A stretch of DNA of 64,000 nucleotides from Ignelater luminosus (lineage: Eukaryota > Arthropoda > Insecta > Coleoptera > Elateridae): the NCBI GenBank assembly GCA_011009095.1, contig VTPC01007035.1, positions 1 through 64,000 of the forward strand, written 5' to 3'. The notes below the pieces were generated by a model. The model saw only the letters and a list, made by a program, of their open reading frames with translations. It did no database searches and had not been told where the DNA came from. Shown here in pieces: positions 23,706 to 36,475 of this stretch (the first letter of the stretch is position 1; each line of letters starts with the position of its first letter). The position numbers and the translations under genes are program-made.

Positions 23706-26700
23706 CAAGTGAGTCCTAGCATCACTTGGCTCTGCAAGCTTTAATATGTAAGTCAAAAATGTATGAGCGTTCACTTTCATGTCCTTTGCCTACTATAAGT
23801 CGTTTTATCACATCGTGTATGATATACTCCTTGCCCTCTACTACATAAATTTGATACGCAGATGTGGGAGGTTTAAAAGGACTTCTTGAAAGAAGAATTA
23901 TTGATCTTGTTATAGATGGCTTTTCATAGCATTTCTGAGAACGCAAAGTAACAAGGTAGGTGGTTCCCTTCAATGAACCAGAAGTCTTTCCTGATCTTGG
24001 ATGTAGATGAATTGACGGTTTTGGCAGGCTATGTCAAGGATTTTAGAGGTATAGTTCTCATCAGAGCTTTAGTTTTGTTTTTTGCGCTTTCTAACTACTA
24101 ATGGCTGTTCTCTTAGTTCCGGTGAAACTAAGGGAAGTCACTTTTGGGGTAAATTTAGACAAAACAGTGAAGTATCGTGAGTTAATGAATTGTTCATAAT
24201 TTCACGTTTGGCCATTGGGCCAACCAAGCTCTTTGTATATTGCGTTTGTAAACCATTCTTAGCTAGAAGCATTTGGACGAAATAGGTTATCCGTTAAACT
24301 AGTCAACAATAGCATAATCTTTCCCTTCAATGATAACTTGATTATTTCATTAAAATAATTTTTCTGAAACTTAACTTATTGTTAGGCAATCTGTACGTGT
24401 CATTAAGTTTTGGGTAGGTGACGAACATTAGATTTTACAGTTTACTAGCACATTCAGCATAAAAAAGGCGTTGATTTGAATTTGTATTTAAACTTGATGT
24501 CAGAGTGGTTTGAGTAAGTTTTGATTATAATGAGGTAAATAGTCCAGAATTAATAGAACTGCTTTTGGCTTGGTTTATATGCCGTTACCTGCTTTTTTTG
24601 GTAGTTGCTCTTTGACCTTCGTTACGATCTAAACACGAAAGACGAAAATGCAGCAGTAGGTAGTAAGTGCACATGTACCTATAAGTAAAATTGGGATTTA
24701 CAAATGGAATGCATTATCATACGTCAGAAAAAAACAAATAATTCGATACTTTAACTATGAGAATATGATGTTTGAAGTAAATAGATTGTTAAAAACCTAT
24801 GTAATTGTATACGAGATCTCAAATTAGCAAATCCTGACAATATTACACACATCTTCAGCCCAGAATAAAGAGAGGTAAGGATATCATACAAAATCCAATT
24901 GGCGTACTCTTCGATACTTTTATACGTGCAAATCACAGCTTTTATCTGTACCGGCGGAAAATGGATTTTACAAATATGAATATTTGATGAGAAATCCAAC
25001 ACGTGGCGTACAATAAAAAAGTGCAAATACAAGCTATTTTGCACTTGAACGCCAAACTCTTCAAAAACAAACTTGAGCATGTTTAAATCTAACATTTCAA
25101 ATTTCATGAAAAATATTAATGTCAAAGGCCAAAACCGACCTACAGCAAATATGTTACGTGATCTGCTCTATCGAATTCAAACGTCCTTACATAATTTAGA
25201 GTGAAATATATATTTATTAAAGGGATTACGTTTTTATCCCTTATTAGCCCGTGTTCTGCTTTGCTCGATTTTCACATTTAATGTTGTTGACATCTAGACA
25301 TATTATAACGACTTTAATATTTTTATGTTCAAAATCAATTTTGATAAACTAATAAATTTTAATTGATGGCCTACAGACGGTAATGAGTTTTTTAATAAAC
25401 AGAAAAAAGTAAGACACGTGTATGAGTTTTCTACGCATTACTATTATAATAAAACCTTTATGAAAACGTCACATCTAGAAGATAAATTATAGAAAAAATA
25501 TTAAAAATTAGGTACACAGGGAAAAACTTTGTTATTTAATTAAGATTTACCACCGCTTATAAAACATGTAGGTTGCTTTTCACAAGGACGCCTGTAGGTG
25601 TATTAAATATGTTTTCTTTTGAAGATTAGCATGATAATTTAAAAGGAAAAACAATATTTATTCTTTTTGTATTTGGTTTGTTATAATTACAGCAAATAAA
25701 ACATTTTCATATTTAGTAAAATAATTGTTTGTTTCCTTCAGGGAATGTACGATTAAGAGACATTTTGTTTACACTCCTTTAGTTAGGATAATGTTAAAAA
25801 GATTGCAACTCTTTGAGGATTATTTATGAAATACGACTTAAATTTCAAAGATTCTATTTGTAATAAACAGAAGAAAACTGAGAAAGTAACAAAAACAGGT
25901 TGCGGATAATATATGGTTTCAATGATAATGAGACAGCAAGAGAAAAAAATCTATTCTAAACTGTGATTTTTTAGATCAAGAAGTGAAAAGGTAACGGCAG
26001 CCCGATTAAGCGAGAAAATGTATATCATGTTCTCAAACAAAATGGAAATAATGATTTTAGGGTAAAGTTCAGTATTTGTGCTCTGTTACACACAGGAGAC
26101 ATTTGTAACAAAGACTCCTTGATATGGGATTTTGTTCAAACAAATGTTTTAATAAAAAAGAGGTGTGAAAACTTAATAATGTCTGCTTTCTCTAATTTTG
26201 CTTAATAAGAAAATTATTAGTTCAACACCTGTTACATTGCAATGCATTGCTAGTAGCTTGGCATACACTTTTTCTAAAAGTTAATGGCTTCCCAGGTACG
26301 GGGTGTTCAGTTTGATTACCCCCCTAACTCAATTTCTGATGAGCAGTTTGGCTATGAAAATTTGTAAAATTCTAGACACACCGTAATAACAACTCCAAAA
26401 AATTTCTTCTCAACATTACATGTTAATCATATTCGAAAACTATGCATCTCATGAAAACATCAAACTTTTTGCTAACTAAATAAATGTAGACCTCCGACGA
26501 TCGACCTCAGTTAAAGTTTTTCTGTGAGAATTTCTAGATGTACTAATTTATTACTTTATTTTATTCAGACTTACTTTTATTTTATTTTAATTAATTTATT
26601 TATTTATAAATATTGAGATACTGACAATATAATCCTTCGGCGTTAGGCCGAAGTGATCAGGACCACCGAGCACTGGTCCGAAATCGAAAATGAATTTTTC

Positions 26701-27349
26701 AATTGCTTAGAAAATTATTAATATTTACAATAATATCAATCATGATCTGGGACAGATCTTAGATTAATAATTCCGTGCAATACATTGCGACGATAGCTTC
26801 TTACCTTCTAAAAATAAGACAAAACAGAAGAAATATTGAAAATGTCTCTTTCGTTCAAGAACTTCACACTTTCCTTGGGCTTTGAATGTTGTTAACCGTT
26901 ATCTAGGCTACACAACTGTAGGGTTAACTGCCTTATAAACTTTCTAAAATTCTTTAAATGGCTTTATTGAGATACCTATTTTGACAATATTTTTGTAATC
27001 AATGTAGGCCTTTAAAACGAAAAAACTAAGTAACACTCATGAAACCTATTGTCATGAGTCTGAGGCAGGTATACTTTGCAATATATTCTGTGTCCAACAA
27101 AATAGTCGTAATTTCTGTTAGAAACGCGATTATTCGTTCTTGCATCCCGCATCGCACTGTGGTGGTCCGAAACTTAAGAAATATGATTCTTTCCTGCTTT
27201 TTATAGTACATGTTTTTCCATAAATCAATATTCTTAGACTGAACTAACTTTTTGACATTTATTTTATTAGTAGCTTTTTGTGTAACTTAACTATTCCAGA
27301 AAAGCCCTTTCGTTTTTCCTTTCGAAAACCAAGAAATAACAAAAGAAGA
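23706..27349. other. No gene recognised; one unassigned 125-codon frame
   Basis: Only weak frames occur. The longest, 24751-25125 minus, codes for 124 residues with HVLDFSSNIHICKIHFPP and YKSIEEYANWILYDILT; I do not recognise a family and see no clear splice sites. Around 26625-26700 is a short GC-richer stretch (TTCGGCGTTAGGCCGAA, a small hairpin), possibly the end of a repeat. Confidence 0.35.
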
Positions 27350-30060
27350 AATACGGAAGAACAATAGATTTATTCTATTTTATTGTAATATTCGATCCAT
27401 TAAGAATAAAGTAGCCGAACTTGAAACTTATCCACAATACAGAAATTTAAGTTGTAAAGTGTTATGCTTTAGTGAACATTGGTTAAAAGACTCGGAAGCA
27501 GAGATGTATAAAATTCCCGCATTGAAACGGTGAAACGATGATCCTGGTTAAAAATGGTATAAAATTTGCTTCTATGGATAAGGTTAATCACCTAGCAGTT
27601 GAAAGCACCTGTGAGATATCAGCTGTCTTTATTAGTAAAGTGAATTTAATAATAGTGGTGGCGTATCGCGCTCCATCTGGTACCATAGATAAATTCTTAG
27701 AAATATTGTATTCAGATTTTAAAATCATAACATTAAAAAAGAATCATAGGGTAGTTGTGCTAGGAGATTTTAATGTTAGATTCAATACGGCAGATATTAA
27801 CCTGATTGAGACATATTCAATGTTTGGACTAAATCAATGTATATTTGAAGCAACAAGAAATGCTAATTGCATTGATAACGTTTTCACAAATGTTAAAATG
27901 CATGAGTTCACATGCTATGTAGTTGAACCTAACTTGTCAGACCATTTAGCCTTAGTTATTGAATTCACACAAACTGTAAACAAAATTCCAGTCATAGAGC
28001 GCATTATTAGGCCATTGGCCCCAGATCGTTACTCAAATTTTGCGGATGTCTTACAACAAATTGTCTGGACTTTTGTAGATAGCGATATCAACATTGAAAC
28101 TAAATTTAATATATTTCACAATTTATTGACAAATGCAATTGAGATTACTTTTCCAGAAAAAAGTATTAAAGAAAATAAAACTAAAACATCTAGTAAAAAT
28201 CATTGGTTCAACGACGAATTACATTTCATGCGTCAACAAATTGAGTTTTTTAATGAATTTTATAAAATGTACCCATGTGATCATCTAAAAAACCTATTAA
28301 TGACTTGTAAAGAACAGTACAGGAAGGCAATATGGTAAGAGAGGCCAAGATTAGAAGCAACAACAATTGGTCAATGGTCAATAGTTAACAAGTATCGCAG
28401 CAATCAAATCAAAAGTGACAGTCCACACTTAACTGCCGAAGAATTTAATTCATATTTCACCAACATAGCCACAGAGATTCATAGTACTTTAAATCAGCAA
28501 GTATCAAGTAATGTGAGCGGGAGTTCATCTCAAATTGACAGTTCTGAGATTAACAATTTGACTTTCGAAAAGGCTACTTTTGCTGAAATCAAAAAAATCA
28601 TAATCAATGTGACAAAAAATAACAGCAGAGATAATCATGGTCTTACTGTAAACTTAATTAAATATGTAGTTGACATCATTTATATACCAATCACAAAATA
28701 ATTAATGAATGCTTAATTAAGGCGACATTCCCAAACTCATTAAAAATTTCAAGAGTGCATTTTTTAAAAAAGGAGACCCAAAGCAATTGTCCAATTATCG
28801 TCCCATCATCCTGATACCAATTGTATCAAAAATATTTGAAACAATCCTAAAAAATCGCATAACTACCCACCTTGAACAAAATGGCCTTCTAAATAGTAGC
28901 CAGTTTGGCTTCAGAAAGGGCCTATCAACTACCAAGGCTATTCTTGACTTTGTTGGGTATATACTCAATTGTTTTGAGAATTCCGAATATGTTATGGCAG
29001 TGCTATGTGATCTAACAAAAACCTTTGACTGCGTCCCCCATCAGATATTAATCCCCAAACTTCAATACTACAAATTTGAAGACAAAAGTATTTCACTTAT
29101 TACATCGTATCTTTCAGGAAGAAAACAAGTTGTTGAATTTAATAATATTAAATCGTCCCCATTACCTATCAAACATGGAGTACCACAAGGCTCCGTTTTA
29201 GGACCAATTCTTTTCTTGATCTACTTTAATGACATAACAACTGCCCTCACAAACTGTTGTAAACTAACATTATTTGCAGTTGACACTACAATATCTGTCT
29301 TCAATACTCATCCTTTAGGCGTTTATGATAAATCCGAACAAGCTCTTGATCGAGCAAAATCCTGGTTTGATCTAAGCAAACTTGCATTAAACGACAGTGA
29401 AACCCAGCGAATGACATTTGCTTTGAGAAACCTAAATAAATTTGACAATCCCACTGAAGTTAGGTTCTTGGGGGTAATGATGGACCCAACACTAAGCTGG
29501 ATTCATCATGTCAACCATATGGCAAACAGTTTATCAAAAATTGTTTACCTTCTGAGAAATCTTGTTAACGAAGTATCAATGGATGTTGTATTAATGACTT
29601 ACCATGGTCTATTTGAAAGCCAAAATTACCCATGCCTTATTAGTATGAGGTCATGCACCTGCTTCAAACACAATTTTCATTTTACAGAGGCGTGCCATCC
29701 GCATAATTGGTGGACTTCGGTATCAAGGTTATTGCATTCAAACGTTTATTACATTAAAAATCTTGACATTACCCTGTTTATATATTTTGCAGTGTGTACT
29801 TTTTGTCAAAGAGAATCTTGCAGACTACATGCACAACCAAATTCATAGTTACAACACTAGGAACAATTCAAAGATTTATCCTAACTCCTATCGTTTAAAA
29901 AAATCTCACTATAGCAAAAATTATCTTGCAATAAAATGTTTTAGTTTATTACCTGATAGAATAAAAAATATGAGCTTAACTAAATTTAAAACCTGAATAA
30001 AAAGCTACCTTCAAAGGAAGGCATTTTATAGTGTGCAGGACTACCTTATAAGTGATTTTA
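27350..30060 (+). pseudogene. Jockey/CR1-like LINE ORF2, decayed
   Basis: An endonuclease start (FILFYCNIRSIKNKVAELE) lies at about 27370-27420. After a stop and frame change, 27538-28338 gives the main endonuclease with VVAYRAPSG, VVVLGDFNVRF, CIDNVFTN and the SDHLAL motif. A linker piece with EEFNSYFTNIATEI is near 28440. RT runs in 28787-29848: NYRPIILIPIVSKIFETILK, SQFGFRKGLSTTKA, VLCDLTKTFDCVPHQ, GVPQGSVLGPILFLIYFND, then FAVDTT where FADDT is expected, so the second catalytic Asp is Val. The C-terminal region shifts frame at about 29760. Two in-frame breaks and the active-site change make it inactive. It is the best-preserved RT in the window. Confidence 0.87.
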
Positions 30061-30117
30061 ATAATGAAATCTAAATTGTTAATTTGTTTCTTGACTTGTG
30101 TAAAATACATGTATTGT

Positions 30118-30176
30118 TAACACCAATAAATCATAAATTCATTTTTTTATTCATTTATTCATTTTATTCATTTTAA
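30118..30176. repeat. ATTCATTT simple-repeat tail of the LINE
   Basis: After AATAAATC the sequence becomes repeats of TTCATTT/ATTCATTT units. This is a typical 3' end for a CR1/L2-type LINE and marks the end of the element that begins at about 27350. Confidence 0.6.
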
Positions 30177-31199
30177 ATGGGGATATTGAATATTAAATAA
30201 GGTTTAATGTACGAAGAATATTTATCATCAAGTTTAGAAGACTTTACATATTTTTGTAAAGGATGAAACACTTCTGGAAGGGGGTGGTTTATGTTAAAAA
30301 TAGAAAAACCGTTTACTATCATTTCTACGGTATTTAGAATGTTTCTAACCAAATTTACAGCATTATTCGTTAACAATCTAAAAAGATATGATTTTCCATC
30401 TTGTATTTTTGATTCTAGAACAATGTGTGCCGCGGCGTAAGGGCACACACTACACACGGGAGCCATCGTCAAGGTGCGTAAAATCCACCTCTGAATTGTG
30501 ACTCAACTAACTAGTAATTACATTTCTTTTCAGGTGACTGTATTATTAATGGAGGCACATACTTTAATTAAAATTAAATAATAACCATCTAATAGGTATC
30601 TGCATATTATATATAAAAATTAAGAATAATAAACATCAAGTAATTGAAGGAGCGCATGTCAATCCCGTAGAACGTAAGAAACTGCAAATTTCTTGTCTTT
30701 TATTGTCCAGCGTAAATTCTTGATGATCGTATATAAAGGCGCCGCTGCATCAACGGTCCGTAAAGCAACTTAAAACCGAACTTTGCCCTTCACAAATCGA
30801 CGTCAGATTCAGGCCTACTCCGCCGTTTCGGGTAGTGTTCGGTCGGTTCAGACCTCGGTAGTGGCTCCCATGTTTTCAAGACCTGGTTTGAGATCACCGG
30901 CTAACGATTCCCATCTTCGTTGTCACCCTGGTCATCCTATGTTTTGAGCAGCAGCTGGTAATCCACGATCACCCTACGTTAGTGGGTCGCTTAGACTCTC
31001 AAACTCAGCAGTCCTTCTTCCTCCGCACTTGTGTACACCGTTGCCTACGGCACGAATGTATGATCCCTGCTGTCCTAGGTATCCTAAAGCGTTCCGGGCC
31101 ACGGCGTTAGTAGCTTAGCAACCCCGAGGTTCCTATCTTGCCACTGCCACCGTTTGTTCCTATCGCCTGTCTCCAAACTCCACCTCCGCATTGCGCACG
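30177..31199. other. No gene; GC-richer block with TATA-like site
   Basis: Nothing coding is supported. From about 30700 the composition becomes less AT-rich. At 30728-30740 is GTATATAAAGGCG followed by a C-rich region, which resembles a promoter or untranslated leader of a retroelement. It is not assigned. Confidence 0.35.
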
Positions 31200-32091
31200 T
31201 GTAACAAAGTTACCTACGAATATTATGTTAATTTATATCTGATGTCGAATATTTAAGATGTAGCATCGAATGTAATAAGTAGTACTGCAGTTTAGTTAGT
31301 TATTAATTTAAATATTGAAATATTGAAATGCAAGCTTCACGCCAACCTCCCAAGCATTTTAGTTCGCCTCACTTGCAGTGTCCTCGCTCCACGAATTTGC
31401 TAGTATTGGGGAACTGACCGATATAAGTACAAGCGCCCAACGTCGAACAGGCAGTTCACATCAGCGAATAGTGCGAGCCAGTCTACCTGATTCATTTTCC
31501 GAAGAAGTACTTGGTGAGCCCAAAAGGTAATAAGATGTCCTTATCCTAATTTCTTTATTTGTGAATTCGATTGTCGCCGTGGTCCGTAAAGCGAGTCCGA
31601 CGCCGAACGGTCCACAAGAACGCTTTTCCGGCATCGTTGCTGGCTCAGAATTGGTCTGTCGTTGCTGGTTGAGCTTTGTTCCGTCCTGTTTCTTTTTTTT
31701 TTTGCTACCCTTAAAACGGGTTTGTTGTTGCTGGGAAGTGTCTAACCGGCCTTGTAGAATTGTATTTTGCTGGGACGGCCATTTTGCTCGGTACATTTCT
31801 GGGCATTGTCACAATTTCTAGATATCTCTGTGAAGAAATTAATCTGTCCCGCTTACATTCCTGCTTAGCTTGCACTCCGTTTGACTTGCACCATGCATAG
31901 CTAGTGTTGGCTGTTTGTATATAGTCTGGGTATGAGAGAAATAAATCCGATTGCTTAACATTTGAGTTTTTTTATTTTGGTATTTTCCTGGTGAGTGTTT
32001 CAGCCGATCGACCCCTGGACAACCGTGTCTTCACAGCAGCTTTTGCCCGACCGATCGAAGGAAAAAAAGAAAGAGCGGTAACCCCCTAACT
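31200..32091 (+). mobile_element. LTR-like segment of a gypsy-type element
   Basis: The segment starts TGTAACAAAG and stops just before AAATC plus a primer-binding-like site. It contains a TATA-like GATATAAGTA at 31420, an AATAAA at 31946, and ends GTAACCCCCTAACT, close to the GTAAACCCCCTTACA end seen at 46718-46732. The start is less certain than the end. No gag or pol follows in recognisable form, so the element is truncated or too decayed to read. Confidence 0.5.
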
Positions 32092-32096
32092 AAATC

Positions 32097-32109
32097 TGGC
32101 ACCCGAGCA
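32097..32109 (+). promoter_or_regulatory. Primer-binding site (TGGCACCCGAGCA)
   Basis: TGGCACCCGAGCA follows the LTR end after AAATC. It matches the TGGCGCCCGAGCA at 46738 except for one base. Such sites pair with the 3' end of a host tRNA to prime reverse transcription in LTR retroelements. Confidence 0.6.
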
Positions 32110-34998
32110 TTGTCAAATATGCCAACAAGAAGTAACTACAGTGACCTTGAAAGTCATTTATGCCATATTAAGCAAAAACAACAAATTTTCGCGAAGTATC
32201 CAATCAGATTGGCCTTCATACCAACATCTGAGTGCCACAATCCATCGCAGCTTCATACGCCACCGCTTTTCTCCGTCTCCATCGCCAGTTTAGCCGACGT
32301 CCATCATCTACGCGTCGGTAGCCACAATCGCCGAAGACATCAAGAGCTACTTTATTAGTTTCATGGTTACGCTGCTCTTTCATACCATAATTGCCAGAGA
32401 CGCTGTCACTACCATCCGCAGCAAGCAATTACTATCTCCAGATTTCCATGGTTCTCTGCCAATTGAAGATGAACACTGGAATGGCATCCGCATCGTAAAT
32501 TCCACTACAACAGCAAACCAACTTCGGCCGAAGAGACTCCAGAAGAGGGTCTAAAACAGCCACCCATCTCCATTAATCATAACTTGCTTGTTTACTTATC
32601 TATTCAGCTGCAAAAGCTAAAAAAGTTTTCCTTTGCAAAAACTAAGTTAGTGGTTTCTCTCTTCACCAGATTACCTAAATTACTGACAGTCAAGGATACG
32701 ATTCCCAAGCTTGTGTTAACATATTGTGTATGGAAATCCCTTGAAATTCTCATAAAAATTGGTTGGGCCCGATAATGTAATAAAAATAATTGTGGTTCTA
32801 CCAACTTTATGTGGATTCATTTAAATCTGTAAAAAATTTATTTTTGTGATTTATATTATATACGGACTATTGATATAATGTATTTGCTAGAAACATCACA
32901 GCTTACGCTGTTTCAGAATATGACATCAAGCCCTGTTTTTACAGAAAGGGCATGGCTAAGTCCAAGTCTTGTCAGCTACTACAGGAAGACTGAACTTCTA
33001 AATCAAGTGTACGTGTGCAACAATCCGAGCGTTGCATATGAAGACGCTAAAATGTTTGTTCTGCCTATATACAAGTATAACTAACTATAACTTATAGACT
33101 GGTGGCACACTTGACTCCCCAGCGTGAATGAAATACTAGCAGTAATCACCCGAATGGTACTTGTATAACTGACCAGTTGACTAGTGCGAACGAACGTCAC
33201 TTAATTGAATGTGTAACGCAGCTGGCTCAGCACCTAGTGCTTTGGGAATACGCAGTCTGCTTATAACTCTAAGAATAGGAATAAGACCGGCTTGCACTGC
33301 TTTGTAAAGTGTCTCCAGCACAGAAGACTGCTTTGTTTGAACACTTCAAGCCACGAAGAAGATAATATATTCCAGAAACTTTATTTATTTTACAGCTTAT
33401 TTGATTGTTTACGTTAAAATTCTAACAATAATAATAACAATCAAATCATAAATGCGTTGCAAATTCAAAAAGTGCAAGTTTTTGAAGAATTTACCACTTT
33501 CTGGTCTCTTAGACCTTTTTAAGTACTTAAGTACTTTTAGAAATAGCCTTTGTGCAGCCCAGATCGTTAGGTATCTTGCGATTTTCTGCATCACTCAAGA
33601 TGGGAGAATATCTCTTTATTTATTTGGTTTGCTACTATCCAGGAAATTATTACAATGGAGGAATCTTTTTGGTTATTTTGCAATTGATGATTGCCCAACT
33701 TTGACAAGTTGGTTGTGAGGTATTATCGTTTTTGCTCCTACAATATTATTTCTTCTCCCAGTAACAAAAAGAATGATCTTTTATAGGCAAGTTTTCTTTT
33801 GTTTATCTGAATGTCTAATTCCACCTTCTTAAGATGGGTTGTTAACCGATATGGTCTCCCATTTATATTCACACAAAAGTATGACAATTAGGTTGAACAT
33901 AAAAAAAACCCTAAGTTTTTGACGTTTGTCTATTACAAATCACAATTCTCGCTTTCTAAATTAATACTATTATAAATAGAAAAATAAAGTGGAGGAATTA
34001 ACAACCAAAACTCATTAATTCAGATGACGTAACAAGCGTTCATGCTTTCCAAAGAGCAATTTCTTTCTAACTGATAAACTTCGGTTTAAAGCATTATGCA
34101 AACTTTCTCAACGTTACTGCGATCTCTGATCTTTTTTGTAAAATTGAAAGCAATACCATTTTACAGTACTTTCTTGACAGTTTCGTGTTCCATTGTTCTT
34201 TAAAAATTGCAAAATACAAAGACTTTCATGTGAAATAATTGTCGAAAAAAGCTTTTTTTTTCAGATAATAATTTAAAATACTCATTTGCTATCAATTACT
34301 GTAAGTATTATTTATATTTAAAGCATATGAATACGCATATTGCCTAAGCTTAAAATGTAGCTGTGCTCAGATGAATTTTTGTTAAAGGTATAGAGAGAGC
34401 AATATTACAATCATTATAATATCTGCTGTCCTTTCTAGTCTAAATAAGATCAAAAATGTTGTGAACAAAGCAGTTATATCTACTCGTTTTCTAGTAATAT
34501 AATATACTAAAGTTGAAAAGTTTACACTGTTATATAACGATGTTGTAAAAAATTCTTTGAGCTTTTATTAAATGAAAAGAAAAACACCCACTTCACTTAT
34601 GGTTAACAGTTAACGGCTAAATCTAATTGTACATAGGATGACTTCATATGACGTAATCGGAAAATAATATTGTAGTGTGTTACATTTCCACATCTGTGGG
34701 TTCTAAAATTATTTCTAGATACTATACAAGGTGTTTCATAAAGTTTTTTTCGTTTTCCCGAATGAATTTTTATGATTTACCTAATTAAAGGATTTTCGAA
34801 TTATATGCAACCTTTAAAATGTAAATCAAAGTACCGGCAACATTCAATATTATTTTTCTAGAGATAAAAGGAAATAGAAGAAAACCACTTATACATTTAT
34901 ATATCTTAATTTAATTTGCAACTAATCTAAAAGTCATAGAAGAAATCACCATATAAACTATTAACAGAAAGAACAAAGAAATAAATTTTTAAAAAATT
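32110..34998. other. No gene recognised
   Basis: The frame at 32119-32358 directly after the primer-binding site (MPTRSNYSDLESHLCHIKQK) could be a gag start but is short and shows no gag motif. Frames to 33718 look like chance ORFs. At 34725-34735 the string TACAAGGTGTT may be a MITE end. Confidence 0.35.
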
Positions 34999-35070
34999 CT
35001 CCCCGGCGGGGAATCGAACCCCGGTCTCCCGCGTGACAGGCGGGGATACTGACCACTATACTACCGAGGA
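34999..35070 (-). tRNA. tRNA-Asp (GTC)
   Basis: A 72-nt gene on minus with all tRNA parts: acceptor TCCTCGG pairing with CCGGGGA, D-arm GTATAGTGGTCAGTAT, anticodon stem CCCCG/CGCGG region with loop CTGTCAC (anticodon GTC at 35037-35035), and T-arm CCGGGGTTCGATTCCCCG with a perfect B box. Discriminator G, no intron, CCA not encoded. First of a tandem array. Confidence 0.95.
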
Positions 35071-35360
35071 CACACTGTATAAAAAGAGCAGATACTATTC
35101 AGGGTTTCCTAAAATCGTTTTTGCTTTAACCCATTTTTCTCTATAAAAAAGTCATATAATAGAAAATTTCTTATCTATTCAATGTTTCAGAAAATTTAAG
35201 GTAATATTTAGTAAAAAGACAAAGTTTAAAATTAAAATTTTGTAAATCTATTACAAACTGAAGTAATGATACAATTTATTTTAACAAATAGAGACTACAG
35301 CAGACATTTGATTATAAACTTTACATGAAAAAAAAATAAAAAATCTCCAATAAAAAATTT

Positions 35361-35432
35361 CTCCCCGGCGGGGAATCGAACCCCGGTCTCCCGCGTGACA
35401 GGCGGGGATACTGACCACTATACTACCGAGGA
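35361..35432 (-). tRNA. tRNA-Asp (GTC), second copy
   Basis: Identical in sequence to the gene at 34999-35070 and 362 bp further on. Flanking DNA is also similar (AATAAAAAATTTCTCC before, GAGGACAC after). The N gap starts 4 bp beyond its 5' end. Confidence 0.95.
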
Positions 35433-35445
35433 CACNNNNNNNNNN

Positions 35446-35512
35446 CGGCGGGGAATCGAACCCCGGTCTCCCGCGTGACAGGCGGGGATACTGACCACTA
35501 TACTACCGAGGA
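35446..35512 (-). tRNA. tRNA-Asp (GTC), third copy, cut by the N gap
   Basis: Identical to the other copies over 67 nt, but the last 5 nt of the gene (3' acceptor strand) are lost in the gap at 35436-35445. It may be a genuine extra copy or a gap-flanking duplicate of the copy at 35361. The sequence beyond 35515 differs from the flank after 35432 only because of the gap, so this cannot be decided here. Confidence 0.75.
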
Positions 35513-35666
35513 CATACTGTATACAAAAAACAGATACATTTCAGTGTTTTTAAAATTACATTTCGCTTTAACCTACATTTCTCTATAAAAAAAACTAGGT
35601 AATAAAAGATTTCTTATTTCTACAATGTTTTAAAAAGATTTTAGGTAGTAGTTAAAAGATAAAGTT

Positions 35667-36191
35667 TGTACCGGTCTGGAAGTTGTCACTTACATTTCAA
35701 TTATTTATTTGTAGATATTGGTACGCTCGGTATAACTCCTTTTAGTTTATATCAATTTTTATATAGAATTTCAATTTATAGAATATCACCTTCCGCCTTC
35801 CAAATTTTAAAATACACGTTTACTTGTCCCTTGAGCGTTCTGGTGCTCAGAGGGTTTTGAAATATTTTTTTTTTAAGTGATTTCCTTTGAGGAATCTATA
35901 TATAAGTTTTTTATCGTTCATCAATTTTTGTGTAACCAATTAACTAGGTTTGAAGTTAAATAGTGGGTGTCTGATAATAATCAGACAACTCTCGGAGAGC
36001 CGTTAAGCCGGTTAGTAACTTGACGTTTATCAGTCCAATTTCGATCTCACGAATCGAAAACATGGGTCAGTTCCGGCCGTTATCTATATGGTACCTCCAT
36101 CTTTATTCACCCATGGTAAGATCTCCACTGAACTAATTATACCGCTTATTAACTAGTTAATACTACTTTTTTTTTATTAAAGAACGCCACA
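35667..36191. mobile_element. Solo LTR, 525 bp, TSD AGTT, inserted in the tRNA array
   Basis: The segment begins TGTACCGG and ends CGCCACA. It is flanked by AGTT at 35663-35666 and 36192-36195. Removing it joins GATAAAGTT to TAAAATTAAAA, matching the uninterrupted equivalent at about 35220-35240 (GACAAAGTTTAAAATTAAAA). It contains a TATATATAAG promoter-like string at 35897 and a GC-richer hairpin CTCTCGGAGAG at 35991. No coding content is present. Confidence 0.85.
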
Positions 36192-36322
36192 AGTTTAAAA
36201 TTAAAATTTTGTAAATCTATTACAAACTTATTTAATGATATAGTTTCTTTTAACAGATTGAAATTACAGTCGATACTATAAACTTTACATGAGAAAAACG
36301 AAAGTTTTCCAATAAAAAATTT

Positions 36323-36394
36323 CTCCACGGCGGGGAATCGAACCCCGGTCTCCCGCGTGACAGGCGGGGATACTGACCACTATACTACCGAGGA
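36323..36394 (-). tRNA. tRNA-Asp (GTC), fourth copy
   Basis: Same as the other copies except one change in the 3' acceptor strand (CCGTGGAG in place of CCGGGGAG), which turns the U-G pair at 4:69 into a U-U mismatch. Anticodon and both promoter boxes are intact. The upstream flank shares CCAATAAAAAATTTCTCC with the other copies. Confidence 0.88.
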
Positions 36395-36475
36395 CACGCT
36401 GTATATTAATAACATAAATTTTAACTACAAAAGTTTAAAAGATTACCAGTGAATTAACTGCATTTTCAATTCAAT

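Noticed and set aside
31461-31821. Frames of 111 (minus) and 86 (plus) codons over the same bases
   Set aside because: Both lie in the LTR-like segment, overlap each other and show low-complexity residues without a family pattern.
35667-35860. 64-codon plus frame
   Set aside because: Lies wholly inside the 525-bp solo LTR and shows no protein family.
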